This document shows, one piece after another, positions 19,455 through 29,400 of a DNA stretch of 64,000 bases. Position 1 is the stretch's first letter, and the number at the start of each line of letters is the position of its first letter. The stretch is from Methylobacterium sp. Leaf125 (lineage in GTDB: Bacteria; Pseudomonadota; Alphaproteobacteria; Rhizobiales; Beijerinckiaceae), in contig NZ_LMNU01000023.1 of the NCBI RefSeq assembly GCF_001423085.1, positions 62,100 through 126,099 on the forward strand, in the 5' to 3' direction. The translations under genes were made by a program, and so were the position numbers. The notes under the pieces are model-generated. The model worked only from the letters and a program-made list of their open reading frames with translations, ran no database searches and was not told the DNA's origin.

Positions 19455-22400
19455 TCAAACGCCTCTCTTGATCTCATCCAGAATGTTGAGAACCCCACGG
19501 GCGGGGATTTCGATCCAGTCGGGCCGATTGTTGGCTTCGTAATCGACCTCGTAGAGCGCCTTCGTCAGCAAGGAGAGCCTGAGAAGACGGCTCTCGGTCT
19601 CCGGATCGGTCACGGCGGCCCGGCTCACCGACACAGCCTCGCGGTAGCCGTCGAGGAAGGCGGCATCGATCATGCCGCGCCAGGCGATCGAAGCCCGCCG
19701 GGCCCGCTCCTCGGAATCCGAGAAGCGCGCGGCGATCCCACGGGTGACGGTCTCGGCGCCGTACGCGAAGGAGCGGAGCATGCCGGCGACATCCCGCAAA
19801 GGTGTCGATTTGATCCGACGCTCGTCGGCCGGCCGCGAGGGTTCACCCTCGAAGTCGACGATGATGAGATCGTCCTCTGCCGCCAGCACCTGCCCGAGGT
19901 GATAATCACCGTGGATGCGGGTCTTCGTAGCGCCCTGTGGTGCCCTGGCGGTGAGGGTCTCGATCGCCGCCTCGACCTCGTGGCGGCGGCCCGCCAGTTC
20001 GGTGCTCGCAGCATTGGAGCCGCGGCCCGCGAGGCCGTCAAGCCCGCGGAAGGCCCGCTCCGCTTGGCGGCGCGTGTCGTCGCCGAGGGCGTATAAGTCG
20101 GCGTGGTCGAAGGGCTCGGCCGCGAAGGCCGGGTCGTCGGTCTCGACCGCGAACGCGTTGTGCATTTCGGCCGTGCGGCGTCCGAGCAGAATCGCCCAGC
20201 GCAGGTGGGTCTCGAACGCCTCCGCGGGTGAAGGCGCTTCGCTCTCCGGCGCCAACACCACCGTGTCGAAGTCGCGGCGCAGGCCTTCCAGCATCAGCGT
20301 CCAGGCATCGCCCTGGTTCGGCACGAACTTCTGCAGCACCGCGAGCGCCGTACGGGTGCCCTCGGCGTCGACGTGCTCAAGAACGCCAAGGAGCGCCGGC
20401 GTGTTGTGGAAGTGTGCGGTCTCAGTAAGGAAGCGCCCGACTTCGATCTCGGGATGGGTCCCGGTCTGCAGGCGGCGCAGCAGCTTCAGCATCATCTTCG
20501 AGCCGATGGCGATCGAGGTGTTGCTCTGCTCCGCGTTCAGCGACCGGATCTCGCCGGGCTCCACCACCACATCGCGATCGAAGGCGGAAGTGGTGGAGAA
20601 GACGAGGCGCCCAGTCTCGGTGGCGATCTCGCGACCCTCGCGCATGCTCTCGACCATCGCGACGGCGAAGCTCGACGAAGCGGCCGCGCCGAGCAGCAGC
20701 CCGGTGCGCGGACCCCGGCGGACACGCGCCACGGCATGCTGAAGCATGGCCTCGTCTTCGCGGCCTTCATCGACTGCCACCGGCACGAAATAGTCCTGCC
20801 GCTCGCCCGTGGAGAGGTGAACGGCGACCCGGGGCAGGAGGAACTTCGCCTCGCCGGTGCTGTCCTTCAGCGCCGCGCTGTCGGTGACCTGCACCGACTT
20901 AATGCGCGAGCCCTTAGCGGCGAACCAACGACGGGTCGCGATGAAGCGCGGCGCGACCGTGCGCTCGAAGGCCGTGCGCTCGCGCCCGGCCATCAAGGTC
21001 TCGATGCCACCCGTGAGAACGAGGGTGAAGAGTTCCGGCAATTCGGGCTGCGGACCGATGCTGCCCGTGTTCGCCGCGCTGAGGGAGAACCAGTAGAAGC
21101 CGTAGGAGGGCAAGGTGAGCAGGTATGGCAGATCGCCGATGGCCGGGAACTCCGAGCCACCCGTCAACTCGATCGGCACGGCGCTGCGCAGTTCCGACAG
21201 GTCGAGCTGCACCGCCTGCGGCGCTCGGGACAGATTGGCGACGCAGAGGACCCGCTCGCCCTCAAACTCGCGGATCCAGGCGAGGACCTTGCGGTTCGAG
21301 GGATAGAGGAACTGCATGCCGCCCCGGCCGAGCGCCACCGAGTTGTTGCGGATCGCGATCATACGCCGCGTCCAGTTCAGCAAACTGGTCTGCGACTGGG
21401 TCTGTGCCTCGACGTTGATCGCGTCGAAGCCGTAGATCGGGTCCTGCACGGAAGGCAGGAAGAGCTTCTGCGGATTGGCCCGCGAGAAGCCGCCGTTGCG
21501 GTCCGGCGACCATTGCATCGGCGTCCGCACGCCGTCGCGATCACCGAGGTAGATGTTGTCGCCCATTCCGATCTCGTCGCCGTAATACAGCACCGGCGTG
21601 CCGGGCATCGACAGGACGAGGGACTTCATCAGCTCGATCTTGCGCCGATCGTTCTCCAACAGGGGCGCGAGGCGGCGCCGGATGCCGAGGTTGATGCGGG
21701 CGCGGCGCTCGGCGGCATAGAAAGACCAGAGGTAGTCGCGCTCCTCGGCGGTGACCATCTCGAGGGTCAGCTCGTCGTGGTTGCGCAGGAAGATCGCCCA
21801 CTGGCAGCCCTCGGGAATTTCCGGGGTCTGGCGCATGATGTCGGTGATCGGGTGCCGGTCCTCGCGGGCGATCGCCATGTACATGCGCGGCATCAGCGGG
21901 AAGTGGAATGCCATATGGCACTCGTCGCCGTCGCCGAAATACTGCGCGGTCTCCTCGGGCCACTGATTGGCCTCAGCCAGCAGCATCCGGTCGGGATAGC
22001 TCGCATCCAGAGCCGCGCGGATCGCCTTGATAACCGTGTGTGTCTCCGGCAGGTTTTCGCAGTTCGTGCCGTCCCGCTCGATCAGGTAGGGGATTGCATC
22101 GAGGCGAAGGCCGTCGACGCCCATGTCGAGCCAGTAGCGCATCACCTCGATGACCGCCTCGAGCACGGCCGGATTGTCGAAGTTCAGGTCGGGCTGGTGG
22201 CTGTAGAAGCGGTGCCAGAAGTACTGCTTGGCGACCGGGTCCCAAGTCCAGTTCGAGACCTCGGTGTCGAGGAAGATAATGCGCGTGTCCGAGTACGGCG
22301 TATCGGTATCCGACCAAACATAGAAGTCGCGCTCCGGTGAACCGGCCGGGGCTTCGCGAGCTCGCTGGAACCAGGGATGCTGGTCGGAGGTGTGATTGAT

Positions 22401-22712
22401 GACGAGCTCGGTGATCACCCGCAGGCCGCGCTCGTGCGCCGCGTCCACGAACTTCCGGAACTCCTCCATCGTACCGTAGGACGGATTGACGTCCCGATAG
22501 TCGCCGATGTCGTAGCCGTCGTCGCGCAGGGGCGACGGATAGAACGGCATCAGCCAGATGGCCGTGACACCGAGGTCGCGGACATAGTCGAGCTTCTGCG
22601 TCAGGCCCTCGAAATCGCCGATCCCGTCATTGTTGGAGTCGAAGAACGACTTGACGTGGATCTGGTAGATGATGGCGTCACGGTACCATTGCGGATCGCT
22701 GCGATCGATCAT
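19455..22712 (-). CDS. treS: Trehalose synthase-maltokinase fusion (TreS-Mak)
   Basis: 1085-aa fusion of two GlgE-pathway enzymes. Residues ~1-560 are GH13 trehalose synthase, interconverting trehalose and maltose: HVKSFFDSNNDGIGDF, nucleophile D205 (LRLDAIPYL), acid/base E247 (LAEANQWPEE) and NHDELTLEMV. Residues ~570-1085 are a maltokinase of the aminoglycoside-phosphotransferase fold, making maltose-1-phosphate from maltose and ATP. Its catalytic loop is IHGDYHLGQVL and the metal site is IIVDFEGEPSRP. The fused form is common in proteobacteria, whereas many actinobacteria encode the two separately. It lies between glgE and glgB and is probably co-transcribed with them; 172 bp separate it from glgE. 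Confidence 0.95.
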   Translation of the reverse strand: MIDRSDPQWYRDAIIYQIHVKSFFDSNNDGIGDFEGLTQKLDYVRDLGVTAIWLMPFYPSPLRDDGYDIGDYRDVNPSYGTMEEFRKFVDAAHERGLRVITELVINHTSDQHPWFQRAREAPAGSPERDFYVWSDTDTPYSDTRIIFLDTEVSNWTWDPVAKQYFWHRFYSHQPDLNFDNPAVLEAVIEVMRYWLDMGVDGLRLDAIPYLIERDGTNCENLPETHTVIKAIRAALDASYPDRMLLAEANQWPEETAQYFGDGDECHMAFHFPLMPRMYMAIAREDRHPITDIMRQTPEIPEGCQWAIFLRNHDELTLEMVTAEERDYLWSFYAAERRARINLGIRRRLAPLLENDRRKIELMKSLVLSMPGTPVLYYGDEIGMGDNIYLGDRDGVRTPMQWSPDRNGGFSRANPQKLFLPSVQDPIYGFDAINVEAQTQSQTSLLNWTRRMIAIRNNSVALGRGGMQFLYPSNRKVLAWIREFEGERVLCVANLSRAPQAVQLDLSELRSAVPIELTGGSEFPAIGDLPYLLTLPSYGFYWFSLSAANTGSIGPQPELPELFTLVLTGGIETLMAGRERTAFERTVAPRFIATRRWFAAKGSRIKSVQVTDSAALKDSTGEAKFLLPRVAVHLSTGERQDYFVPVAVDEGREDEAMLQHAVARVRRGPRTGLLLGAAASSSFAVAMVESMREGREIATETGRLVFSTTSAFDRDVVVEPGEIRSLNAEQSNTSIAIGSKMMLKLLRRLQTGTHPEIEVGRFLTETAHFHNTPALLGVLEHVDAEGTRTALAVLQKFVPNQGDAWTLMLEGLRRDFDTVVLAPESEAPSPAEAFETHLRWAILLGRRTAEMHNAFAVETDDPAFAAEPFDHADLYALGDDTRRQAERAFRGLDGLAGRGSNAASTELAGRRHEVEAAIETLTARAPQGATKTRIHGDYHLGQVLAAEDDLIIVDFEGEPSRPADERRIKSTPLRDVAGMLRSFAYGAETVTRGIAARFSDSEERARRASIAWRGMIDAAFLDGYREAVSVSRAAVTDPETESRLLRLSLLTKALYEVDYEANNRPDWIEIPARGVLNILDEIKRGV

Positions 22713-22884
22713 CGCGTCGTTGCCTCATGCGTCGAGTTCAAGGGCGTGTCCGGGGCATCCGTACCACTCTCAGCAATGAGACTGGCGAGTACGGCGTCCG
22801 TCGGCTGGGTAGGCGCCGACAATCGGGCGACACGACGACGGCCCGCCTGGGCCGCCGGGTTTTTTGCTGACACGGGCACGCGGC

Positions 22885-25800
22885 TTACGCAACCCGGCTC
22901 GGGGCGCGAAGGCGCCAGATCACCGCCGAGCGCTCCGCAGGATCGAGGGCGATGCGGTGTGATTTCCCACGTAGCTCGAACTTGTAGCCGAGCAGCAGGT
23001 CCTCGACCTCGACAGCCCCGTCATCGGGCTGGCCGAGCAGCCACAACGGCACCTCGTAGGTGCATTCCTGCCGGTTGCGCGGATCGAGGTTGACCAGCAC
23101 GAAGATGCAGTTGTCTCCCTCCGGCGTCACCTTGGCGTAGCCGATGATCTGGTCGTTATAGGCGCCGGTGAAGATGACGTTGCGGAAGTCCCACAGGGCC
23201 GGGTTGTCGCGCCGGATCTGATTGAGCTTGATGATGTGGTCACGGATGTTGCCGGGTCGGTGGTAATCCCAGGCCTTCAGCTCGTACTTCTCGGAGTTGA
23301 GGTATTCTTCTTTGCCCGGGTAAGGCTCGGCCTCACACATCTCGAAGCCGTTGTAGATGCCCCAGACGCTCGACAGCGTAGCGGCGAGGGTTGCACGTAC
23401 GACGAAGCCCGCCCGTCCGCTGGTCTGCAGGTAGATCGGGTTGATGTCGGGCGTGTTGGCGAAGAAGTTGGGACGATAATAGTCGCCCATCTCTCCCGCC
23501 AACTCGGTCGAATAGGCGATCAGATCTGCCTTGGTGTCTCGCCAGGTGAAATAGGTGTAGCTCTGCTGGTAACCCGCCTTGGCGAGCTTCTTCATCATCT
23601 TCGGCCGGGTGAAGGCCTCAGCGAGGAAGATCACGTCGGGGTAGCGGGCATTGACCTCGGCGATTATCCACTCCCAGAACGGGATCGGCTTGGTGTGCGG
23701 ATTGTCGACCCGGAAGATCCGGGCGCCCAGTTCCGCCCAGCCCATGACGATGTCGCGCAGCTCGATCCAGAGGGATGGCAGCGCGCCACCGTAGAAGTGG
23801 ACGTTGGAAATGTCCTCGTACTTTTTGGGCGGGTTCTCGGCGAACTTCAGGGTGCCGTCGGGACGCCACTCGAACCACTCCGGGTGGTTCTTGATCCACG
23901 GATGGTCCGGCGAGCACTGGATCGCGAAATCGAGGGCGATCTCCATGCCGTAGGCGTGGCTCGCCGCAACGAGACGTCGGAAGTCGTCGAGGGTGCCGAG
24001 ATCCGGATGAACGGCCTCATGTCCGCCCTCCTCCGAACCGACTGCGTAGACCGAGCCGACATCCCCGGGCAGCGCCTTCAGGGTATTGTTCTTGCCCTTG
24101 CGGTTGGTTTTTCCGACAGGATGGATCGGCGTGAAATACAGAACGTCGAAGCCAAGTTCGCGGATCTCCGGCAGACGCCGGATGACGTCGTCGAAGGTGC
24201 CGTGGCAGTTGACGTCCATTGATTGGGAACGCGGGAAGATCTCGTACCAAGCCGAGAAACGGGCCGCGAGACGATCGGCGATGACCGGCACGTTGACCGG
24301 ATAGCGCGAGAGGTTGATGCGCGGGGCATGCTGGCGGATCAGATGCGCGTTGGCAGGTGCGAGCATCAAGTCGAGTTGGCTCGCCGAGCCGGACGGCTGA
24401 GCCTCGAGGTCGCCGACGAGGGCCTTCAGGCGGCCGCGATCCGAACCCGCCGCATTTTCGGCCGCCCCCAGAACGAAGGCGACACCCTCGATGGTCTCCA
24501 GTCGGACGTCGACCCCGGCATCGCGCTTCTTCAGGGTGTCGCGCACCCAGGACGAATACCCGTCTCGCCAGGCCTGGATCGTGAACTCGTAGCGCGCATT
24601 GCGCAGGAGCGGGAAGTGACCGCCCCAGCGGTCGTTGTCGATGAATACCAGGCGGTCGGACCGCCATTCGGTCTCACTCACAACCCGTGACAGGATCTCG
24701 GCGTCGATGATCTCGTGGCCGTCGCTGAAAATGTCGGCGGTAACGTGCACGCTTTCGCCCACCACACGCTTGACCGCCGACCGGCCGCCATCGAGCTCCG
24801 GCATTACCGCCTCGATGACGACGCGACCCTCACCTGTCGGTGTGCTCGGCTTCGGCATCGCCTTTAAGCCTGAGCTTTCCGCGGCGAGGATGCGGACTTC
24901 TCCCGGTGCCAGGGCAAGGGCAACGCCTGGGCGAAACTGGATGGGCTCCGCCTCCGGCGTCCGATCGATGAAGTCGCCGAGCATACCACCTGTCCGGGCC
25001 AGAAGGGCTTCCGGCGCCACCGGCACCAAGGCCTCCGTCGGATTGTACAGCACCAGCGTGGCGCTGCGCGCGGAGGCGCCGTGTCCGGTGTCGAAGCGCA
25101 GCAGAGCCGTGTAGGCCGCGTCGGGTGACGAAATCCGCGCCTGGGCACCCTCGACATTGGCGGCCGGCAGTTCGGCCCGCAGGGCATTGATCGCCGCGAT
25201 CGAAGCCGAGATGTCGACGCCAGTATTTGATTCGCGTGCTTCCGGCGTCGTCTCGACCACGTGCAGCGCACGCTGGTAGCCCCACTCGTACCCGATCGGC
25301 ATGAGCACACCAGCGGAGAAGAAGGCGGATAAGGCGTAGCGTGCCGTCAGGTGACGGGCGATGGCGGCCGCGTCGCCGTCGAGGTCGGCGGCCAAGCGGG
25401 CCATGTCGTGATTCTCGGGAAAGGCGATGGAGGGCGCGATAACGCGCAGGCGCTCGTACTGGTCGAGCGCCCAGGAGGCCTTGAGGTCCCACCAGGCGAA
25501 GCTGTTGAAGAGGTAGTCAAACCCGGCTCCCGCGGTGGACTGCGCTTCCTCGAAGGTGCAGCCGAGGGTCTCGGCCGCAAACAGGCAATCCGGCTCCAGT
25601 GCCTTGGCCGCACCGATCAGGTCGCGCCAGACCGTGGCCGGGACCTTGTAAGCGGCGTCGCAGCGGAACCCCTGCACGCCGAGATCCTGCAGGCGGTTGA
25701 CATAGCCCGACCAGAGGGCGGTGAGTTCCTGGCGCGCGCCTTCAGAATGATAGTCGAGTTCGGCGAGGTCGCCCCAAACCGTACGGATCGACGGATCGTC

Positions 25801-26265
25801 CGGATCGACCGCATAGGGGCTTTCGATCTGGCCCTCAGAATCCCGCACAAATAGATCCGGGCGTTGAGCGGCGAGCGGACCGTCCATGGCGGTGTGGTTG
25901 ATGACGAGATCCGTCATCACACTGAGACCATGCGAAGCGGCGGCGGCGCAGAAACGTCGAATCTGCTCATCGTCCGAAGTGCCGTCCTGGTCGCGGAAGC
26001 GCTCGTCCAGGCGGTCCGGATCGGCCACGGCGTAGAGGCTGCGCGATCCACCGGTCTGGTGGAAGGGATTGAGATAGACCCAGTCGAAGCCGAGGGCAGC
26101 GATCCTCGGCAATTCGGCGGTCCAGGCAGACACGCGTCCGACGAGAAGTGGGAAGAGGTTGTAGATGCGCGGCCCCTCGGCGCGGGGCGCGAGGGTAGCG
26201 GGAAGCGGCACCTGACCGGCTGCGGTCCGCTGGGCGGCGGTCGTTGCGGGGCTGGGTGCGTTCAT
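22885..26265 (-). CDS. glgE: Maltose-1-phosphate maltosyltransferase GlgE with an extra N-terminal GH13 domain
   Basis: 1126-aa protein, far longer than the ~660-700 aa of standard GlgE. Residues ~478-1126 are GlgE (GH13_3), which extends alpha-1,4-glucan from maltose-1-phosphate. Its acids D854 (FRVDNPHTKP), E883 (LAEAFTRPK) and D940 (ANTPDI) are spaced 29 and 57 apart, as I recall for Streptomyces GlgE (D394, E423, D480). Residues ~30-470 form a second GH13 barrel with its own complete set: D203 (GFRCDAAYK), E232 (FAAETLGC) and D287 (PENHDMARL). The second activity is unknown; an amylase or transglycosylase working on the GlgE product is an inference. The gene lies between malQ-treY and treS-mak on the same strand. 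Confidence 0.93.
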   Translation of the reverse strand: MNAPSPATTAAQRTAAGQVPLPATLAPRAEGPRIYNLFPLLVGRVSAWTAELPRIAALGFDWVYLNPFHQTGGSRSLYAVADPDRLDERFRDQDGTSDDEQIRRFCAAAASHGLSVMTDLVINHTAMDGPLAAQRPDLFVRDSEGQIESPYAVDPDDPSIRTVWGDLAELDYHSEGARQELTALWSGYVNRLQDLGVQGFRCDAAYKVPATVWRDLIGAAKALEPDCLFAAETLGCTFEEAQSTAGAGFDYLFNSFAWWDLKASWALDQYERLRVIAPSIAFPENHDMARLAADLDGDAAAIARHLTARYALSAFFSAGVLMPIGYEWGYQRALHVVETTPEARESNTGVDISASIAAINALRAELPAANVEGAQARISSPDAAYTALLRFDTGHGASARSATLVLYNPTEALVPVAPEALLARTGGMLGDFIDRTPEAEPIQFRPGVALALAPGEVRILAAESSGLKAMPKPSTPTGEGRVVIEAVMPELDGGRSAVKRVVGESVHVTADIFSDGHEIIDAEILSRVVSETEWRSDRLVFIDNDRWGGHFPLLRNARYEFTIQAWRDGYSSWVRDTLKKRDAGVDVRLETIEGVAFVLGAAENAAGSDRGRLKALVGDLEAQPSGSASQLDLMLAPANAHLIRQHAPRINLSRYPVNVPVIADRLAARFSAWYEIFPRSQSMDVNCHGTFDDVIRRLPEIRELGFDVLYFTPIHPVGKTNRKGKNNTLKALPGDVGSVYAVGSEEGGHEAVHPDLGTLDDFRRLVAASHAYGMEIALDFAIQCSPDHPWIKNHPEWFEWRPDGTLKFAENPPKKYEDISNVHFYGGALPSLWIELRDIVMGWAELGARIFRVDNPHTKPIPFWEWIIAEVNARYPDVIFLAEAFTRPKMMKKLAKAGYQQSYTYFTWRDTKADLIAYSTELAGEMGDYYRPNFFANTPDINPIYLQTSGRAGFVVRATLAATLSSVWGIYNGFEMCEAEPYPGKEEYLNSEKYELKAWDYHRPGNIRDHIIKLNQIRRDNPALWDFRNVIFTGAYNDQIIGYAKVTPEGDNCIFVLVNLDPRNRQECTYEVPLWLLGQPDDGAVEVEDLLLGYKFELRGKSHRIALDPAERSAVIWRLRAPSRVA

Positions 26266-26405
26266 GCGAGCTCCATTTCGTCTGTGCGTGCACGGGTCGG
26301 GGCCCCGATAGGGGCCGCCTGAGCCGGCGAGCGGCTGTCCCGAGGAGGGTCAGCCGTGTCCAGGAAGGTCGATCCCTTCCCCATATCGATCGTGTCGGCG
26401 CGCCG

Positions 26406-29400
26406 TCAGCGGATCCGCTTCAAGACGGCATAGGGCAGACGCGCGAAGGCCCGTTCGAGTTCGATCCGGCCGTCCTCGGAAACAACTTCGTCGCCGGTGA
26501 CGAGATCGATCCAGGCTGAGCTTGGCATCACCGCCACGCTCGTCCCGGCGAAGGCTTCACTCGACCAGATGGCGTCACCGATGAGACCTGAGACGAGTCG
26601 CGGGACCGCAACCACGAGATCGCCCTCGCCCGTCGTCGCATCCGAACGTGTGAATGCGATGACATGCCCTGCCTGCGGACCGGACGCCGGAAGCGATTGA
26701 TAATCGGCATCGGCGTAGAAGCTCGGCCGGGCGGCGCGATCTGCCAGGAGCCTAGCAAGGGTCGCCTGCTTCACGCGTCCATCCGTCCAGTGTGGCAGGA
26801 GATCGGCGGTCGGCAAGCCCTCCTCAAGGGCCCTGGTCAGGGCCGGGTAGTTCACGGGGCGGCGGTTGTCGGGGTCTACGAACGAGAAATCCCAGAACTC
26901 GGTGCCCTGGTACGTGTCAGGCAGGCCCGGCAGGGTCACCTTCAGTACCGTTCGTCCCAAACCGGCGATCATGCCGAGATGGGCGAGGCGCTTCGCGAAC
27001 GGGCGCAGTTGCGCCAGGAACGCGGCCCCGGGTGCGATGAGGCCGCCGAAGAGCGTGTGAACCGCACCCTCGTATTCCTCGTCGACGTTGACCCAACTCG
27101 ACCGCCGCTTTGATTCGCGCAAGGCCTTCTCGGCATAGGCGTCCAGGCGACTACGGAAATCCTCGATCGCGGTCGGATCGTCCGCCTCCAGCAGTTCGAG
27201 CGGCCATGCACCGAGGATGGCCTGCAAGAACATCCACTGGTCATTGGCGTCCGGCACCGGCTCCTTGTCGATCACCGTCAGATGGGGCTGGGCGAGGTTC
27301 GTCCAGGTGTCCCAGGCAATGGCCCAATCCTGCGGGATTTCCGACAGGGCGAGCAGGCGCGAGCGGGCATCCTCGCCGCGCTTGGTGTCATGGGTCGCGG
27401 TGGTGATCATCGCGTTCGGCCAGTCGCGAGCCCGCGCCGCCTGAAGCGCATGGAAATGCTCCGCGTCGAGGCCGTACTCGCCCGGATCGCCCCCGACCTC
27501 GTTCAAGGCGAGGAGCTCGGCGAAGCGATAGAACAGTGTGTCCTCCAGGCTCTTGGCCATCACCGGACCGGTGAGCTGCTGGAAGCGGCGGCGGAAACGC
27601 AGGATCACCTCCGGGTCCGGCCGACCCGGTCCCGTCACGTCGATGCGGCCGAGCATAGCGTCGGCGGCGAAGTCGTGCACGGAACGGTCCGGCAACGCAC
27701 TCCAGCGCTTGGCCTTCTTCACCGCCGTCTCGATGAGACGGATATCCTCGTCCTCGACATCGCTTTCGTCGAGGTCGCCCGGCAGGTAACTGCGATAGGT
27801 CGGGAAGCGGGCAATGATCTCGATCAGGGCCCGACGAATGGCATTGACCGAGAAGTCACGGGTCCGTCGGTCCGCATCCGCCACAGCCTTGAGGTCCGAG
27901 GTCATCACCTCGAGCTCGGAGGCGAAACTAATCTCCAAGATCTCGGCCTTGGCCGCCCGGAGCATGAACTTGTACGGCTCGTCGAACTGCGTCCGGCTCT
28001 CGTAGAGCTTGCGGATCTCGGCGCGCTTGCCTTGATCGACGAGGATGCCGTCGAGCTGATTGAGGACGTCGTACCCGGTGGTGCCCGCCACGGGCCAGGG
28101 ACGCAGGCGCTCGCCGGGTTCGAGGATCTTCTCCACCACCACGTAGAAGCCTGGGCCGATGGCAGCCTGCAACGCGCGCGCGTAGCCGAGCGGATCGGCG
28201 AGACCATCGATGTGGTCGATGCGTAGACCATCGATGCGCCCGGCTTCGATGTGGCGGAAGATCGTCTCGTGCGAGCGCTGGAACACGTCGGATTTCTCGA
28301 CACGCAGGCCGGCGAGGCCGTTCACGTCGAAGAACCGGCGGTAATTGATGTCGCTCGCAGCGATCCGCCAGTGGGCGAGGCGATAGGATTGCTGCTCCAG
28401 AAGGCGGTGCAGCGGACCGAAGCTGTCAGGGTGCCCCTTGGCGCCGTTGAGGAGCTTCAGCGTGCGACCGATCGCGGACGCGATGGCCGGCGAGGCTTCG
28501 ACCGCCTCGACGAGGCGGTCCTTGAGTTCTTCGGCTTCCGCCGGGAAAGCACGACGGCGCTCGTCGCTGGTCTCTTCGCCCATGAGGCGCAGGCGCTCTG
28601 AGATGCCCAACACCTCGAGCGCCGCCGCGTCCTCGATGTCGCCGAGCGCCGCGAGCGAGCGATTCAGGATCGTCGGATACTGGAGCGGGCAGATCGGAAA
28701 TTCGTGCTCGTAGTGCCAGATGCTGAACGCGCCCTTTTCGGGATCGAACTTCAGCTCCAGAGTCCCCTTTTCCAAGGCCTCGCCGTAGCGGTCGCCGAGG
28801 AACGGCACCACGAGCTTGTTCTTGGCGCCGAGCCGCGACCAGTCGATGTCGAAGGCTTCGGCCGAGGGCGAGAGCCCGCCCCATTCGAGCACTGAGAGCC
28901 ACCAGGGATTGTCGGCGCCGCCGACGCCCATGTGGTTCGGCACGATGTCGAGGAGGAGCTTCAGGCCGGCCCCATGCAGCGCATCCGAGAAGCGGGCGAA
29001 GCCCTCTTCTCCGCCGAGTTCCGGGTTGATCGTCGAGTGGTCGACGATGTCATAGCCGTGCGTCGAGCCGGGGCGGGCCTTCTGGATCGGCGAAGCGTAG
29101 ACGTGACTGATGCCGAGCTTGGCGAGGTACGGGACGATCTTCTCCGCATCCGCGAAGGTGAAGTCCTTATGGAACTGGAGGCGGTAGGTCGATCGGGGCG
29201 GAGCCGATGCGAGGCGCGCGGCGCCCGAGCGCGGACCGCGATCTTCGGCGGCGAGGGAGGCCGCAAGCTTGGCGAGGGGTCCCCCGGGGGCGGCGATGCT
29301 TTCCAGGGTGCGATCGAGTTTGCGACGCCAGTTCGGGTAGCCTTCCGTCGAGCCCGGCACATTGGCCTGAGACAGTTCGGAAACGACGTCCTCATACTGG

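Noticed and set aside
20373..22340. A 655-codon plus-strand frame over treS-mak
   Set aside because: Antisense shadow: the composition is His/Arg/Gly/Asp-rich without hydrophobic cores, and the coding strand has complete TreS and kinase motifs.
22713..22884. GC-rich sequence with six T residues between glgE and treS-mak (near 22860)
   Set aside because: The T-run is on the plus strand while the genes are on the minus strand, and no clean stem precedes it, so it is not a useful terminator for this operon.
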